DNA of 44,973 nucleotides, from the NCBI GenBank assembly GCA_028697885.1, contig JAQVER010000023.1:1-44973 (forward strand), given 5' to 3'. The translations under genes and the position numbers were made by a program. The notes under the pieces were generated by a model that was not told the DNA's origin, ran no database searches, and saw nothing but the letters and a program-made list of their open reading frames with translations. Below, one piece after another: positions 15,905 through 24,549 of this stretch; the stretch's first letter is position 1; each line of letters starts with the position of its first letter. The DNA is from Desulfocapsaceae bacterium (GTDB lineage: Bacteria > Desulfobacterota > Desulfobulbia > Desulfobulbales > Desulfocapsaceae).

Positions 15905-18244
15905 TCAGTTTTCTCTGTCGACGGGTGCAGAGTCTGGTTGTTTACCCCGGCCGCGCACGGTGCGGAGTGCCTGCTGCAGATAGGGTGGAATAATCACCTT
16001 GCTGTGGACGGCGTTATCCCAGGCCTGGAGAAGGTCCTGTTCCGGGATCCCGGCCTTCTGCCAGTAGGCCACCGGGTCATGGACAAATCCGGCAATGATT
16101 GCCAGTACTGCCTTGTAATCGGGGACCACATGACAGAAATTCGGTACCCAGATCGGCGCCAGTCGGACGTTATGGCTGCCGATGGTCTTTATGCTCGAAG
16201 CGGTCTGCAATTGCTCCAGGGTAGATTGCCATAGGTGGGTGCCGTTTTCGCCCAGCCCGAAGGGATCGACAAAGATATGGGGGGCGGGCAGGCTTTCAAA
16301 GAGCTTGAGATTGGTGACGGCAATAAGCAGTTCTTCAAAAGTGCCCATGCCGCCGATGTTGTAAATCTTGAAAAGGGAGGTGCGGTCGAGGATATTCTGG
16401 CGCATATGGCGGGCGGAGTTGTTGAAGTTGAGCAGGATCGGCGGGTTAAGATTGGCGCGCTGGCCGACCTTTTCGCTGTCGATGCCGATACCGATGCGTA
16501 GGATGCCGAGATCCGCCGCCGTATCATCTGCTATTTTCATGACTCCGGGGCCGCTGCCGTGACAGACGGCGAAATGGTTGCCGATTTCGGGCACAGAACG
16601 GAGTTGCTCAAAAAAATCGTGAATCTGCTCGGTAAGTACCCCTTCCGTCCCGTCAATATGGGAACCGAACATGGCGATCATGGTGTGGGTGTCTGCCAGC
16701 TTTTCCTTGCCCTCTTTGGTCATCCAGAATCCGCGATGGAACTCGCGCAGGTGTTTCTCCTTGTCCTGTCCGAAGAGCATGTAGAAACGGACATCCTCAT
16801 GGCAGGACATCTCGCAGAAGGTTTCATAGGTTGCGCCCCCAAAGTAAAGATTGTCCGGGGGCGGCAGCAGGGGCCGGCAATGGCTGCCATTCTCCTGATC
16901 CTCTCCTTCTCGTATGCTGCGTCCGATGAAAACACCGACGTTATTATGCTTGAGTACACGCAGGGTATCGGTGGTCGGGAATGCATGGGTAATGAAGACC
17001 TTGCGCAGGTTTTGGGCGCCGCCGACCAGATCGAGAGTTTCTGTAAATCGTCTCAGGTCGGTGTCAATCTGGTCTCCCCGATGGACACCTGAGGTGATTG
17101 TGCCACGGACTGCCTCATAAACCATCCGGTTCTGGGCGGTTTCATGCCATTCGTTTTCCTGTAGTTCCCATTGGATTTCTATGCATTTGCTGCGGGTCAG
17201 AATACGGCCATAATTGCCACGGGCGCCGGCCATTTGACTTATATTGTCGAACAGGGCGTCACTGACATTCAGGTCAAAGATCTTGGTGGCATCGGCGAAA
17301 TCCACTCCCTCCTCCATGATTCTCCGGCCCTGACTGCCGGTCAGAAGTTGTCTGGCCATTCTGGTGGTGGTCAGGTCGGTGGGGAAAAGACGGAGTTTTA
17401 CCTGGAGGTGGTCCGGGGCCACAGAGTGGTCACTGCCATTGTAGACCTCAACCTGTCTCGGAACCTTGATACCGCTGGTCCGTACCGCGTCCAGGAGTCT
17501 GGCGGCAAGGTGGAAAACCCCTGGCTCGTTGAGTGTCCTGTCGATCAAGGCGCTGTAGGGACCGAGGGAAATGCGGATCGCCCCGCAGAGAAAGTCGCCT
17601 GGTGCCAGGAATTCAGGAAGTCCGCAGCGCGAAGGATATTGAATCAGGCCAAGCCCCTCTTTGCTTTCGCTGAGGACGATCTGGATATTCTGACCGGCGG
17701 TGAGCAGGGTATTTGAAAGAAGATAGCGGCTGTTTTCCAGGGGGAGGGTGATAATACCCATGTCATCAATGGTCGCATCAGGAGGCAGTAATAGATAATT
17801 GTTGGACACAGCCTCCTCGATCTCAGCGCGTCCAAGTGGGTCAGCCATGGGGATGAAGAGTCTGCCTGCGGTAAGCCTCCGGTTGCGGTCGGCCATGGAT
17901 TTGATCTCGGCAAAAAGGATGTCGGGGATGTTCGGGTTCAGTGAAAAGAGGTGCACCGGGACATCAATGCGTTTAAGCCGGGTGTCAACCAGCGGCGGTT
18001 CATCCCCGAAATCCAGATCCAGGCCGATCTGGGAATGACCACTTCTGCCGATCAGGGAACAGCGCTCCCGCATGAGACCGGCGGCCATGATGTCACTGAC
18101 CACGCCGCGGACGGTGTCGCTGGTTTCCTCAAAACGGAGAGTGCCAGCCAGTTTCGGCACACCCAGTTTGGTATCAATGGTCGGTTCCGTCTGTGGATCA
18201 AGCAGCAGGTAACCATCTTCGGTGAGCAGGGGGGAGCGTTTCAT
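15905..18244 (-). CDS. very large LOG-family (lysine decarboxylase-like fold) protein
   Basis: 779 residues. The ATG at 18244 is chosen because GGAG lies eight bases upstream; a TTG at 18247 is not needed. The last 300 residues carry the LOG/TIGR00730 Rossmann signature: CHGSGPGVM near 565, NNSARHMRQNILDR, and NIGGMGTFEELL near 632, the counterpart of PGGxGTxxE. LOG proteins hydrolyse nucleotide monophosphates to free base and ribose 5-phosphate (PpnN/YgdH in E. coli; cytokinin activation in plants). The preceding 490 residues match no family I recognise and are far longer than in typical LOG proteins (about 180-450 residues in all). Thus a nucleotide N-glycosidase with a new regulatory or catalytic partner domain is likely. 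No obvious operon partner is seen. Confidence 0.75.
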   Translation of the reverse strand: MKRSPLLTEDGYLLLDPQTEPTIDTKLGVPKLAGTLRFEETSDTVRGVVSDIMAAGLMRERCSLIGRSGHSQIGLDLDFGDEPPLVDTRLKRIDVPVHLFSLNPNIPDILFAEIKSMADRNRRLTAGRLFIPMADPLGRAEIEEAVSNNYLLLPPDATIDDMGIITLPLENSRYLLSNTLLTAGQNIQIVLSESKEGLGLIQYPSRCGLPEFLAPGDFLCGAIRISLGPYSALIDRTLNEPGVFHLAARLLDAVRTSGIKVPRQVEVYNGSDHSVAPDHLQVKLRLFPTDLTTTRMARQLLTGSQGRRIMEEGVDFADATKIFDLNVSDALFDNISQMAGARGNYGRILTRSKCIEIQWELQENEWHETAQNRMVYEAVRGTITSGVHRGDQIDTDLRRFTETLDLVGGAQNLRKVFITHAFPTTDTLRVLKHNNVGVFIGRSIREGEDQENGSHCRPLLPPPDNLYFGGATYETFCEMSCHEDVRFYMLFGQDKEKHLREFHRGFWMTKEGKEKLADTHTMIAMFGSHIDGTEGVLTEQIHDFFEQLRSVPEIGNHFAVCHGSGPGVMKIADDTAADLGILRIGIGIDSEKVGQRANLNPPILLNFNNSARHMRQNILDRTSLFKIYNIGGMGTFEELLIAVTNLKLFESLPAPHIFVDPFGLGENGTHLWQSTLEQLQTASSIKTIGSHNVRLAPIWVPNFCHVVPDYKAVLAIIAGFVHDPVAYWQKAGIPEQDLLQAWDNAVHSKVIIPPYLQQALRTVRGRGKQPDSAPVDREN

Positions 18245-18486
18245 CAATGTATCTCCAAGGGAGCAAAGGAATGTTGGGGTATTTGGGGAACAGTATTATT
18301 TTATACCATAAAAAAGGCGAGTTGACCTTATGCCATTTCGGCAATTGTTGTTCCGTATGTCAATTTCTCTCTGTGAACTCTCTGTCGTCTGTGGTAATGA
18401 TTAGTTGCGAATAAACTGTAATTTTGTAGAGATTTTTGCAAGAAAATCATCCCATGCCCATCTTTCTCCGATGTAACTAAGTCCCA

Positions 18487-20385
18487 GTGGTCTCGTCCAA
18501 ACAAAAAACAGGGCCAATTGTGTCCAAAATATCTCAGCCTCGTCCGAAACCGACACCGCGCCGGAAGCCGCTGAATGAAAAGCATATTATCACCTTTCTC
18601 TTTGCGATATGTGTGTTGATTTCGCTTTTTCTCGGCACGCTCCTCTATGCCTTCAAGGCCCTTGATCTCCCTGCTATCACCTCTGTATCTCAGTACCATC
18701 CTCTACAGGCCACCGAGATTCTCGACCGGCATGGGAAGGTGATGGACAGGATTTACATCGAAAACAGGACAGTACTGCCGCTCTCGAAGATGCCGCCTCT
18801 GCTGCCCAAGGCCTTTGTCGCCGCTGAGGACGGTCGTTTTTATGACCATCCCGGTCTTGATTTCTGGTCAGTGTTCAGGGCGCTGATCCATAATGTCCGG
18901 GAGGGCCGTCGCAGTCAGGGCGGTTCAACGATTACCCAGCAGGTGGCTCGCTCCCTGCTGCTCTCCCCTGAGAAGACTTATCTGCGGAAATTTAAAGAGG
19001 CTATTCTGGCCTGGCGCATAGACAGCCTGCTTTCCAAGGAGGAGATACTTTACATTTATCTCAATCAGATCTACCTCGGGGGCGGTGCCTACGGCGTTGA
19101 GGCGGCGGCGCAGGTCTATTTTTCTAAACATGTGCAGGAACTTTCCCTGGGCGAGATGGCGATCCTGGCCGGTCTGCCGCAGGCGCCAAGCCGCTATTCA
19201 CCCTTTGAGCATCTGGCACGGGCTCAGCAGCGACAGCGCTATGTTTTGAACCGGATGGCAGAGGACGGCTATGTGAGTAGAGATGTGGCGCTGCGGGCCT
19301 TTGTTTCGGCCGTAGAGCTTAAAGAACCGGAGGGTGCCGCACAAAGCAATAGCGGCTATTTTGTGCAACTGGTGCGTAAACGGGCGGAACAGGAGCTTGG
19401 AGTATCTCTCAATTATGCCGGGGTTCGCATCTTTACCACTCTTGATCCTGCCATGCAGCTTACGGCCAGCAGTGCAGTGCGCCGGGGAGTGATGGCCTCT
19501 CTGGTACGATCTTCCGGGCAGTCAGTTACAAAAGATGGACACAAAGAGATGCCACAGGGGGCGCTGGTAAGTATTGAGGCCTGTACGGGGCAGGTTAGGG
19601 CTCTGGTGGGCGGCCTTGATTTTACAGTGTCTCCTTTTGACCGGGCAACCCAGGGGAGGAGGTCTGCCGGCTCGGTCTTTAAGCCCTTGCTCTATGCCAC
19701 GGCCCTGGAAAATGGCTTCAGTCCGCAATCGATGATCCTTGATGCACCACTCTCCATCCGGGGCCATGGAGGAAAGATGTGGCAGCCTCAGAATTTTTCA
19801 GGGGAGTTTCATGGGGAAACCTCATTGACCGAGGCCCTGGTTCATTCCCTGAATGTGGTGGCGGTCAGGCTCTTGCAGAAGGTGGGTGTTGATAAGGTGC
19901 GGGATTTGGCTAAGGCCGCCGGTATCAGCGAGCCGATTACCGCCGATCTCTCTCTGGCTCTGGGGGCAACCGGTGTTTCCCTCCTCGAGATTACCGGGGC
20001 CTATACTCCTTTTGTCTGCGGTGGCCAGTTCACTTCTCCGATCTTGATTACCAGGATTGAAAATGGGGCAGGCAGGGTTTTGATGAAAAACAGACCGGAA
20101 TCGCACCGGGTACTCGATGCGAAAGTAGCGGCAGAGATGCAGAGGATGCTGGCCGCGGTTATCAGCGATGGAACGGGAAAGCGGGCCGGCGGGCTGCCTG
20201 GTCTGTGCGGCGGGAAGACCGGAACAACCGATGAGAACCGGGATGCCTGGTTTGTCGGTTTTACCAGGAAATTGATCACCGGTGTCTGGCTGGGTTATGA
20301 TCAGAACAGAAGCCTGGGCCGGGGGGAGACCGGTGGCCGCGCCGCCGCTCCGATCTGGCTTGATTTCATGCGGCAGGCTCAATGA
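18487..20385 (+). CDS. class A penicillin-binding protein (transglycosylase/transpeptidase), PBP1A-like
   Basis: 632 residues. A short basic cytoplasmic tail and one membrane helix (about 35-56) precede the GT51 transglycosylase (AAEDGRFYDHPG with the catalytic Glu, QGGSTITQQVAR, YLNQIYLGGGAYG) and then the penicillin-binding transpeptidase: SVFK with Ser396, SLN, and KTGTT. It polymerises and cross-links peptidoglycan in the periplasm. The start is uncertain: GTG at 18487 has a poor ribosome site, and GTG at 18520 is a reasonable alternative; the membrane helix is kept either way. It is divergent from the LOG-family gene with a 240-bp shared upstream region. The Cys-cluster gene follows 24 bp downstream. 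Confidence 0.93.
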   Translation: MVSSKQKTGPIVSKISQPRPKPTPRRKPLNEKHIITFLFAICVLISLFLGTLLYAFKALDLPAITSVSQYHPLQATEILDRHGKVMDRIYIENRTVLPLSKMPPLLPKAFVAAEDGRFYDHPGLDFWSVFRALIHNVREGRRSQGGSTITQQVARSLLLSPEKTYLRKFKEAILAWRIDSLLSKEEILYIYLNQIYLGGGAYGVEAAAQVYFSKHVQELSLGEMAILAGLPQAPSRYSPFEHLARAQQRQRYVLNRMAEDGYVSRDVALRAFVSAVELKEPEGAAQSNSGYFVQLVRKRAEQELGVSLNYAGVRIFTTLDPAMQLTASSAVRRGVMASLVRSSGQSVTKDGHKEMPQGALVSIEACTGQVRALVGGLDFTVSPFDRATQGRRSAGSVFKPLLYATALENGFSPQSMILDAPLSIRGHGGKMWQPQNFSGEFHGETSLTEALVHSLNVVAVRLLQKVGVDKVRDLAKAAGISEPITADLSLALGATGVSLLEITGAYTPFVCGGQFTSPILITRIENGAGRVLMKNRPESHRVLDAKVAAEMQRMLAAVISDGTGKRAGGLPGLCGGKTGTTDENRDAWFVGFTRKLITGVWLGYDQNRSLGRGETGGRAAAPIWLDFMRQAQ

Positions 20386-20409
20386 TGGAATACAGTACAC
20401 AGGGGAACC

Positions 20410-20937
20410 ATGGTAACACGTTCTGAGGTCTATTCGCTTTTTTACAGCGGTGATGTGGTGGTGAAACTGGCGGTGGCGCAGGATCTCTATAGCCGTTATG
20501 GCAAAGAGCTTGCCTTGCGCCCGGATATCATGTCTCAATTGGCCATGATGCAAGTCTCGGAACGCGCCCTGCAGAGTCAGATGACTGTCATGGGCATGGG
20601 GAAAACCTGTACGCAATGTGCCGGTCGTCAGGGTGGTGGTTGTTGCAGTCGTTTTATGGCGGGGGAAAATGATGCCCTGCAACTGCTGATGAATCTACTG
20701 GCAGGCATTCAGGTAAGCATTCAGCGGGATGATCTGATTGAGTGTTGTTTCCTGGGAGTGGCGGGATGTGTCCTGGTCATGAAACCCATGTTCTGCCTCA
20801 ATTATAATTGCAGCCACATTACGGGTAAAGAGGAGCCGGCAGTCCTGCTTCTTCTGGAACAGCAGGCAGGCGATCTGCTCAGAAAACAGGCGGTCCTTGA
20901 AGGCCTGTTGCTGGATTTCTTCTATGAGAACCTTTGA
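20410..20937 (+). CDS. Cys-cluster protein, possibly YkgJ-like metal-binding
   Basis: 175 residues, not firmly recognised. The ATG at 20410 follows AGGGGAACC and lies 24 bp after the PBP stop, so it is probably co-transcribed. Ten cysteines occur in two groups: CTQCAGRQGGGCC near residue 67 and ECCFLGVAGC through KPMFCLNYNC in residues 113-138. The spacing, with CxxC, GGCC and KPxxC...C, recalls the YkgJ/CxxCxxCC family of putative iron or zinc binding proteins. No signal peptide or membrane helix is seen. The flanking regions are helical and leucine-rich. The function is unknown; a bound Fe-S cluster or zinc is an inference from the cysteine pattern. Confidence 0.6.
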   Translation: MVTRSEVYSLFYSGDVVVKLAVAQDLYSRYGKELALRPDIMSQLAMMQVSERALQSQMTVMGMGKTCTQCAGRQGGGCCSRFMAGENDALQLLMNLLAGIQVSIQRDDLIECCFLGVAGCVLVMKPMFCLNYNCSHITGKEEPAVLLLLEQQAGDLLRKQAVLEGLLLDFFYENL

Positions 20938-20979
20938 AAAAAGCGATACTCTGTTTTTCTGCCGATTTTCCGGAAAAAA

Positions 20980-21927
20980 TTATGATAAGTTCAGGTCGGG
21001 ATAGAGTTTTTTTGCGCAAACAGGGCAGATCCCATGGCTGAATTCTGCTTCGGAGTGATCCCGGATATATGATTCAATTTGATTCCAGGTCCCATTATCA
21101 TCTCGTATTTTTTTGCAATTAGCGCAAATGGGAAGGTAACCCTTTAATATTTTAATCTTTGACTGGGCCTGCTGTAATTCCTCTGTTCTTGCTTCGACAA
21201 GTATTTCCAGATTTTGACGATATCGCTCGACCTCCGCTTCCGCAATCTCCCGCTCTTTGACAGCTTTTATCTGCTGCAGGATGATATATGTGGAAAGGCA
21301 GGCAATGAGCAGAAGAATGGCCAGGGAAATATAGAGTAATTTTTTGGAAATTTTTGCAATTTCGGCATGAACATCATCTAAATAAATTCCGCTGCCGATT
21401 ACCCATCCCCATGGCTGAAAAAGTTTTACGTATGAAAGCTTGGAAGTGACATGTTGCGGGACATCATTGAGTTGCCACATATAGGGGACAAATCCAGCGC
21501 CCTCCTTTTTGACAACCTGGACTATCTCCGTAAAGAGATGTTTGCCGGATCTGTCTGAAAATGTAGACAAATCCTGTTGTTCAAGATCAGGACGGTAGGG
21601 GTGCATTATCATTCTGGGATGCATGTCATTGATCCAGTAATAATTTTTATGGTTCGGTCCGTAATGTAATTTCCTGATCTGTTCCTTTGCCAGTTCCTGG
21701 GCCTCGTCAAGAGTGATTTTCCCTTTCTTGACCTGAACGTCATAACCTTCCAATATACTGTATACCGTGTGCACCAGCTCGACCAGCATCAACTGTTTCT
21801 GCTTTAAGAGATTGTTCTGGGAAGCTGGCAGAGCCACGCCAAATATGGCGATAACAAAGAGGAGTATTGCCAGCAAAGATGGAAGAATGATCTTGAAATT
21901 ATCTGTTTGACGGAAGGTCTTCATCAT
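20980..21927 (-). CDS. Cache-domain membrane sensor with Cys4 tail
   Basis: 315 residues from the first of two adjacent ATGs; a TTG eight codons earlier is possible. Membrane helix 1 (about 11-33), a periplasmic single-Cache domain (about 45-200; NYYWINDMHPRMIMHPYRP and WGWVIGSGIYLDDV are typical of Cache_2/sCache ligand sensors), membrane helix 2 (about 200-222), a coiled coil (225-260), then CxxC at about 267 and CPVC at about 299 joined by a conserved-looking IRDDxGxWxQIESYI segment. There is no kinase, GGDEF or methyl-accepting domain. The Cys4 tail, which ends many deltaproteobacterial sensors, may bind zinc. The role is probably to relay an external small-molecule signal by protein contact (inference). 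Confidence 0.78.
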   Translation of the reverse strand: MMKTFRQTDNFKIILPSLLAILLFVIAIFGVALPASQNNLLKQKQLMLVELVHTVYSILEGYDVQVKKGKITLDEAQELAKEQIRKLHYGPNHKNYYWINDMHPRMIMHPYRPDLEQQDLSTFSDRSGKHLFTEIVQVVKKEGAGFVPYMWQLNDVPQHVTSKLSYVKLFQPWGWVIGSGIYLDDVHAEIAKISKKLLYISLAILLLIACLSTYIILQQIKAVKEREIAEAEVERYRQNLEILVEARTEELQQAQSKIKILKGYLPICANCKKIRDDNGTWNQIESYIRDHSEAEFSHGICPVCAKKLYPDLNLS

Positions 21928-22032
21928 GGTGAGTAGTTCACATGGTGGCAAAAATGATAGAGTGACTAAATGACCTTGCCGATGATAAAGAAGGTCTCTC
22001 TGCTCATACTCGGATGAGAACAGCGGAATGCA

Positions 22033-22071
22033 AAAGAGCCTTGAAGGATATGTTCTCCTTCAAGGCTCTTT
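22033..22071 (-). terminator. Rho-independent terminator of the glutamate synthase operon
   Basis: A perfect 16-bp stem (22033-22048 paired with 22056-22071; AAAGAGCCTTGAAGGA and its complement) with a 7-base loop, 24 bases beyond the stop of the last glutamate synthase gene. The arm ends in A/T runs, giving U residues after the stem on the reverse strand, and it could also work in the other direction. It separates the operon from the Cache sensor gene on the same strand. Confidence 0.85.
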
Positions 22072-22094
22072 AATATAGACTAAAATAGTAGATT

Positions 22095-24461
22095 TTAAAA
22101 GGTCCGGATCATCCAGATACCACAGGGGCAGGTGTCGGCGCAGAAACCGCAGGCAATGCACTTCTTGTCATCCGAGGTGTACTCCCAGCTGCCGTCCAGA
22201 CCTGATTCGTAGCCGTTGGTATGACCAAATTCCAGCTCACGCCGGGTAATGGCACCTGTGGGACAGATGGTCTCACAGAGATGACAGTCACGGCAGGAGG
22301 CACAGGAAAGGCAACTCTCGGCCTGGGCCTGCTCAGTGTGGATGCGCATATGCTCATCCGGCACATAATGAGTGATGGTCAGGGCCTGCTGGGTGATGGG
22401 ATGCTGGGTAAAGGGCTTCCACTCCACACCCTTGAAGTCGGCAATAATATATTCGGCCGCTGTCTTCCCGGCTCCCAGGGCGTTGGTGGCCAGACCAGGT
22501 TTTTCAACGTCGCCGACTGCCAGAACCTTGGCATTGGTGGTGAGATGTGAATCCTTGGTCTTGATCCAGGCTGCTCCGCCAACGGTGACGGTCTCTACAC
22601 TTTCCGGCAGGAACTTCAGGGCCGGGACGTCACCAATGGAGATGATCACCGTCTGGGCAGGGATCAGCTCACCCGTATTCATGACCAGACCTTCATCGGT
22701 CACTTCGCGGGTCATGACCGGCCAGCGGAAGACAGCTCCGAGTGCCTCGGCCGCTTCTTTTTCCTTGCCGAATGCCAGAGGTTTCTGGATATCAACCAGC
22801 GTTACTTTTTCAGCACCAAGGCGGTAGGCCTCGCAGGCGACGTCGCAGCCGACATTTCCGGCCCCAATGATGACGACTTCCTTGCCCACTTTGTCCGGGG
22901 CTGCACTTTTGGCATTTTTCAGGAAGTGAAGAGCGGGCACAACCCGTTCATTGCCGGGGAAGGGGATGCGGCGTGGTTCGTGGGTACCGACGGCTACCAC
23001 TACATAATCAAAGTCTTTCTGCAGTTCCTCGAATTTTTCCCTGTCCATACTCACATTTGTATGAACATGAATATTGGGGGTATCAAGAAAACGTTTGATT
23101 TCCTGATCCCATACGGCCTTGGATAGACGTTCCCAGGGAATGACCTGGGCCAGCTTGCCGCCTATCTGCTTGTCCTGTTCAAAGATATGGGCCTCGACTC
23201 CGGCCTGGGCCAGTTGCCAGGCGGTGTTCATGCCTGCCGGGCCGCCACCGATGACGGCCACCTTCTTGCCAATGGGTGCAGCCATGGCAGGAGCGGGCAC
23301 ATTGGCAACGGCACGACCGAGCAGCTGGACGTCAATGGATTCATCCACGCCTGCTCGCGAACAGTTCTGCATACACAAGTTTGGACACACTGCCCCGCAG
23401 ACTGATGCCGGCAGGGGGGTGTAGCGCAGAAGCATCTCATAGGCCTCGTTGATCTTGCCTTCACGGATCAGGCGCAGGCGATCAACGGTGGGGATATGGA
23501 CCGGGCAGTAATAGGTACAGGGAGCTGCGGATTCGCGGTTGGCCCAGAAAGGCTTCTTGCGGCGCAGGTCTCCTGTGGGTACGGCTTCAATAGGGGTGCG
23601 GTCAAGTCCCGGTGCAAGATCACGCAGAGGGTCTCCGCCGCCGAAGGCCTTGTTCCAGTGTTTGTTGCGGAACTCCGCCATGGGCATGGGGCCGGAAAAC
23701 ATCAAGGCCCGCTCCTGTGGGGTAACGGTCAGGAACATCTGCCATTCATCGCGCACAGAAAGGGTGGGCAGCAGGTCGGTGCGGCCGATTTTCTCCAGAT
23801 AAAGGCCCATGTTCTCCTGCAGCCACTGCCATTGCTCATCTGTTGGCTGAGCTAGACGGGCATTGGTCTTGGAGTAGGAACCATCGATGGGGCCGCGGAA
23901 ATAAATGGTGCCGCCAACCATGCCGACGCAGGGCCTGTAACCCAGGACATTGTCTGGATTCTTGGCATCAACGCCGCAGACCACGGCGATACCGCCGCAG
24001 TTGAACTCGGCAAATGAGTCGCCGGTAGAACCGAGTACCCAGAGCTCCGGCCGGGCGTAGTCAGGATTCCATTTGGTCATGGTCAGACCGCGGGCACCGA
24101 TGGAGCCGCGGATATAGACCTTGCCGTTGGCCATGGCGCTGCACACCCCGTTGGTGGCATCTCCCAGGACCGAGATCTCGGCCCCGATATTGAGGTAGCC
24201 CACGTCGTCTGAGGCAGAGCCGTGACAGATAATGGAGGTTCCGGGCATGCCCATGCAACCCAGACGCTGACCGGCAGGGCCTCTGGTCTCAATGGTCAGT
24301 CCTTCCGGGCGGTGGAGCCGGATGCCGATATTATGCTGGCCAAAGGTCTCCAGGCTCAGATGGTCTGTCTTGTCCGCGGCCTCCCGTACCAGTTTTTCAA
24401 AATCCATGGAACTGATGCGGTGGCCATTTTCGTCAAGACCTTTTACAACAATCGTACCCAC
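22095..24461 (-). CDS. glutamate synthase GXGXG subunit fused to NAD(P)H oxidoreductase and ferredoxin domains
   Basis: 788 residues. The start is set at the GTG at 24461, eight bases after GAGG; the GTG at 24470 abuts that site. Domains: GXGXG beta-helix (about 1-250, the GltB C-terminal domain, with repeated GSxG/GxVYIRG turns), a cysteine-rich GltD-type Fe-S region (CTYYCPVH, CGAVCPNLC), an FAD/NAD(P)H oxidoreductase (GGGPAG near 403 and GAGNVG near 532), and a C-terminal ferredoxin with two 4Fe-4S sites (CHLCETICP near 723, CGFCADTCP near 770). In classical enzymes GltB and GltD are separate; here the electron-input half is fused to the structural GXGXG part. It works with the two genes upstream to make glutamate from glutamine and 2-oxoglutarate. 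Confidence 0.9.
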   Translation of the reverse strand: MGTIVVKGLDENGHRISSMDFEKLVREAADKTDHLSLETFGQHNIGIRLHRPEGLTIETRGPAGQRLGCMGMPGTSIICHGSASDDVGYLNIGAEISVLGDATNGVCSAMANGKVYIRGSIGARGLTMTKWNPDYARPELWVLGSTGDSFAEFNCGGIAVVCGVDAKNPDNVLGYRPCVGMVGGTIYFRGPIDGSYSKTNARLAQPTDEQWQWLQENMGLYLEKIGRTDLLPTLSVRDEWQMFLTVTPQERALMFSGPMPMAEFRNKHWNKAFGGGDPLRDLAPGLDRTPIEAVPTGDLRRKKPFWANRESAAPCTYYCPVHIPTVDRLRLIREGKINEAYEMLLRYTPLPASVCGAVCPNLCMQNCSRAGVDESIDVQLLGRAVANVPAPAMAAPIGKKVAVIGGGPAGMNTAWQLAQAGVEAHIFEQDKQIGGKLAQVIPWERLSKAVWDQEIKRFLDTPNIHVHTNVSMDREKFEELQKDFDYVVVAVGTHEPRRIPFPGNERVVPALHFLKNAKSAAPDKVGKEVVIIGAGNVGCDVACEAYRLGAEKVTLVDIQKPLAFGKEKEAAEALGAVFRWPVMTREVTDEGLVMNTGELIPAQTVIISIGDVPALKFLPESVETVTVGGAAWIKTKDSHLTTNAKVLAVGDVEKPGLATNALGAGKTAAEYIIADFKGVEWKPFTQHPITQQALTITHYVPDEHMRIHTEQAQAESCLSCASCRDCHLCETICPTGAITRRELEFGHTNGYESGLDGSWEYTSDDKKCIACGFCADTCPCGIWMIRTF

Positions 24462-24549
24462 TGAAAACACCTCAAAATCAAATTTGAAATTTAAATTGTT
24501 GGAAAGAGAAGCTGTTCTTTAAAAGTAAACATCTCAAAATCTTCTTTCC

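Noticed and set aside
19822..20682. Open frame of 286 codons on the - strand
   Set aside because: Covers the transpeptidase end of the PBP and the next gene in antisense; no recognisable domain and no ribosome site.
20966..20977. Palindrome TTTTCCGGAAAA between convergent genes as a terminator
   Set aside because: The stem is short and mostly A/T with no loop, too weak to call a terminator.
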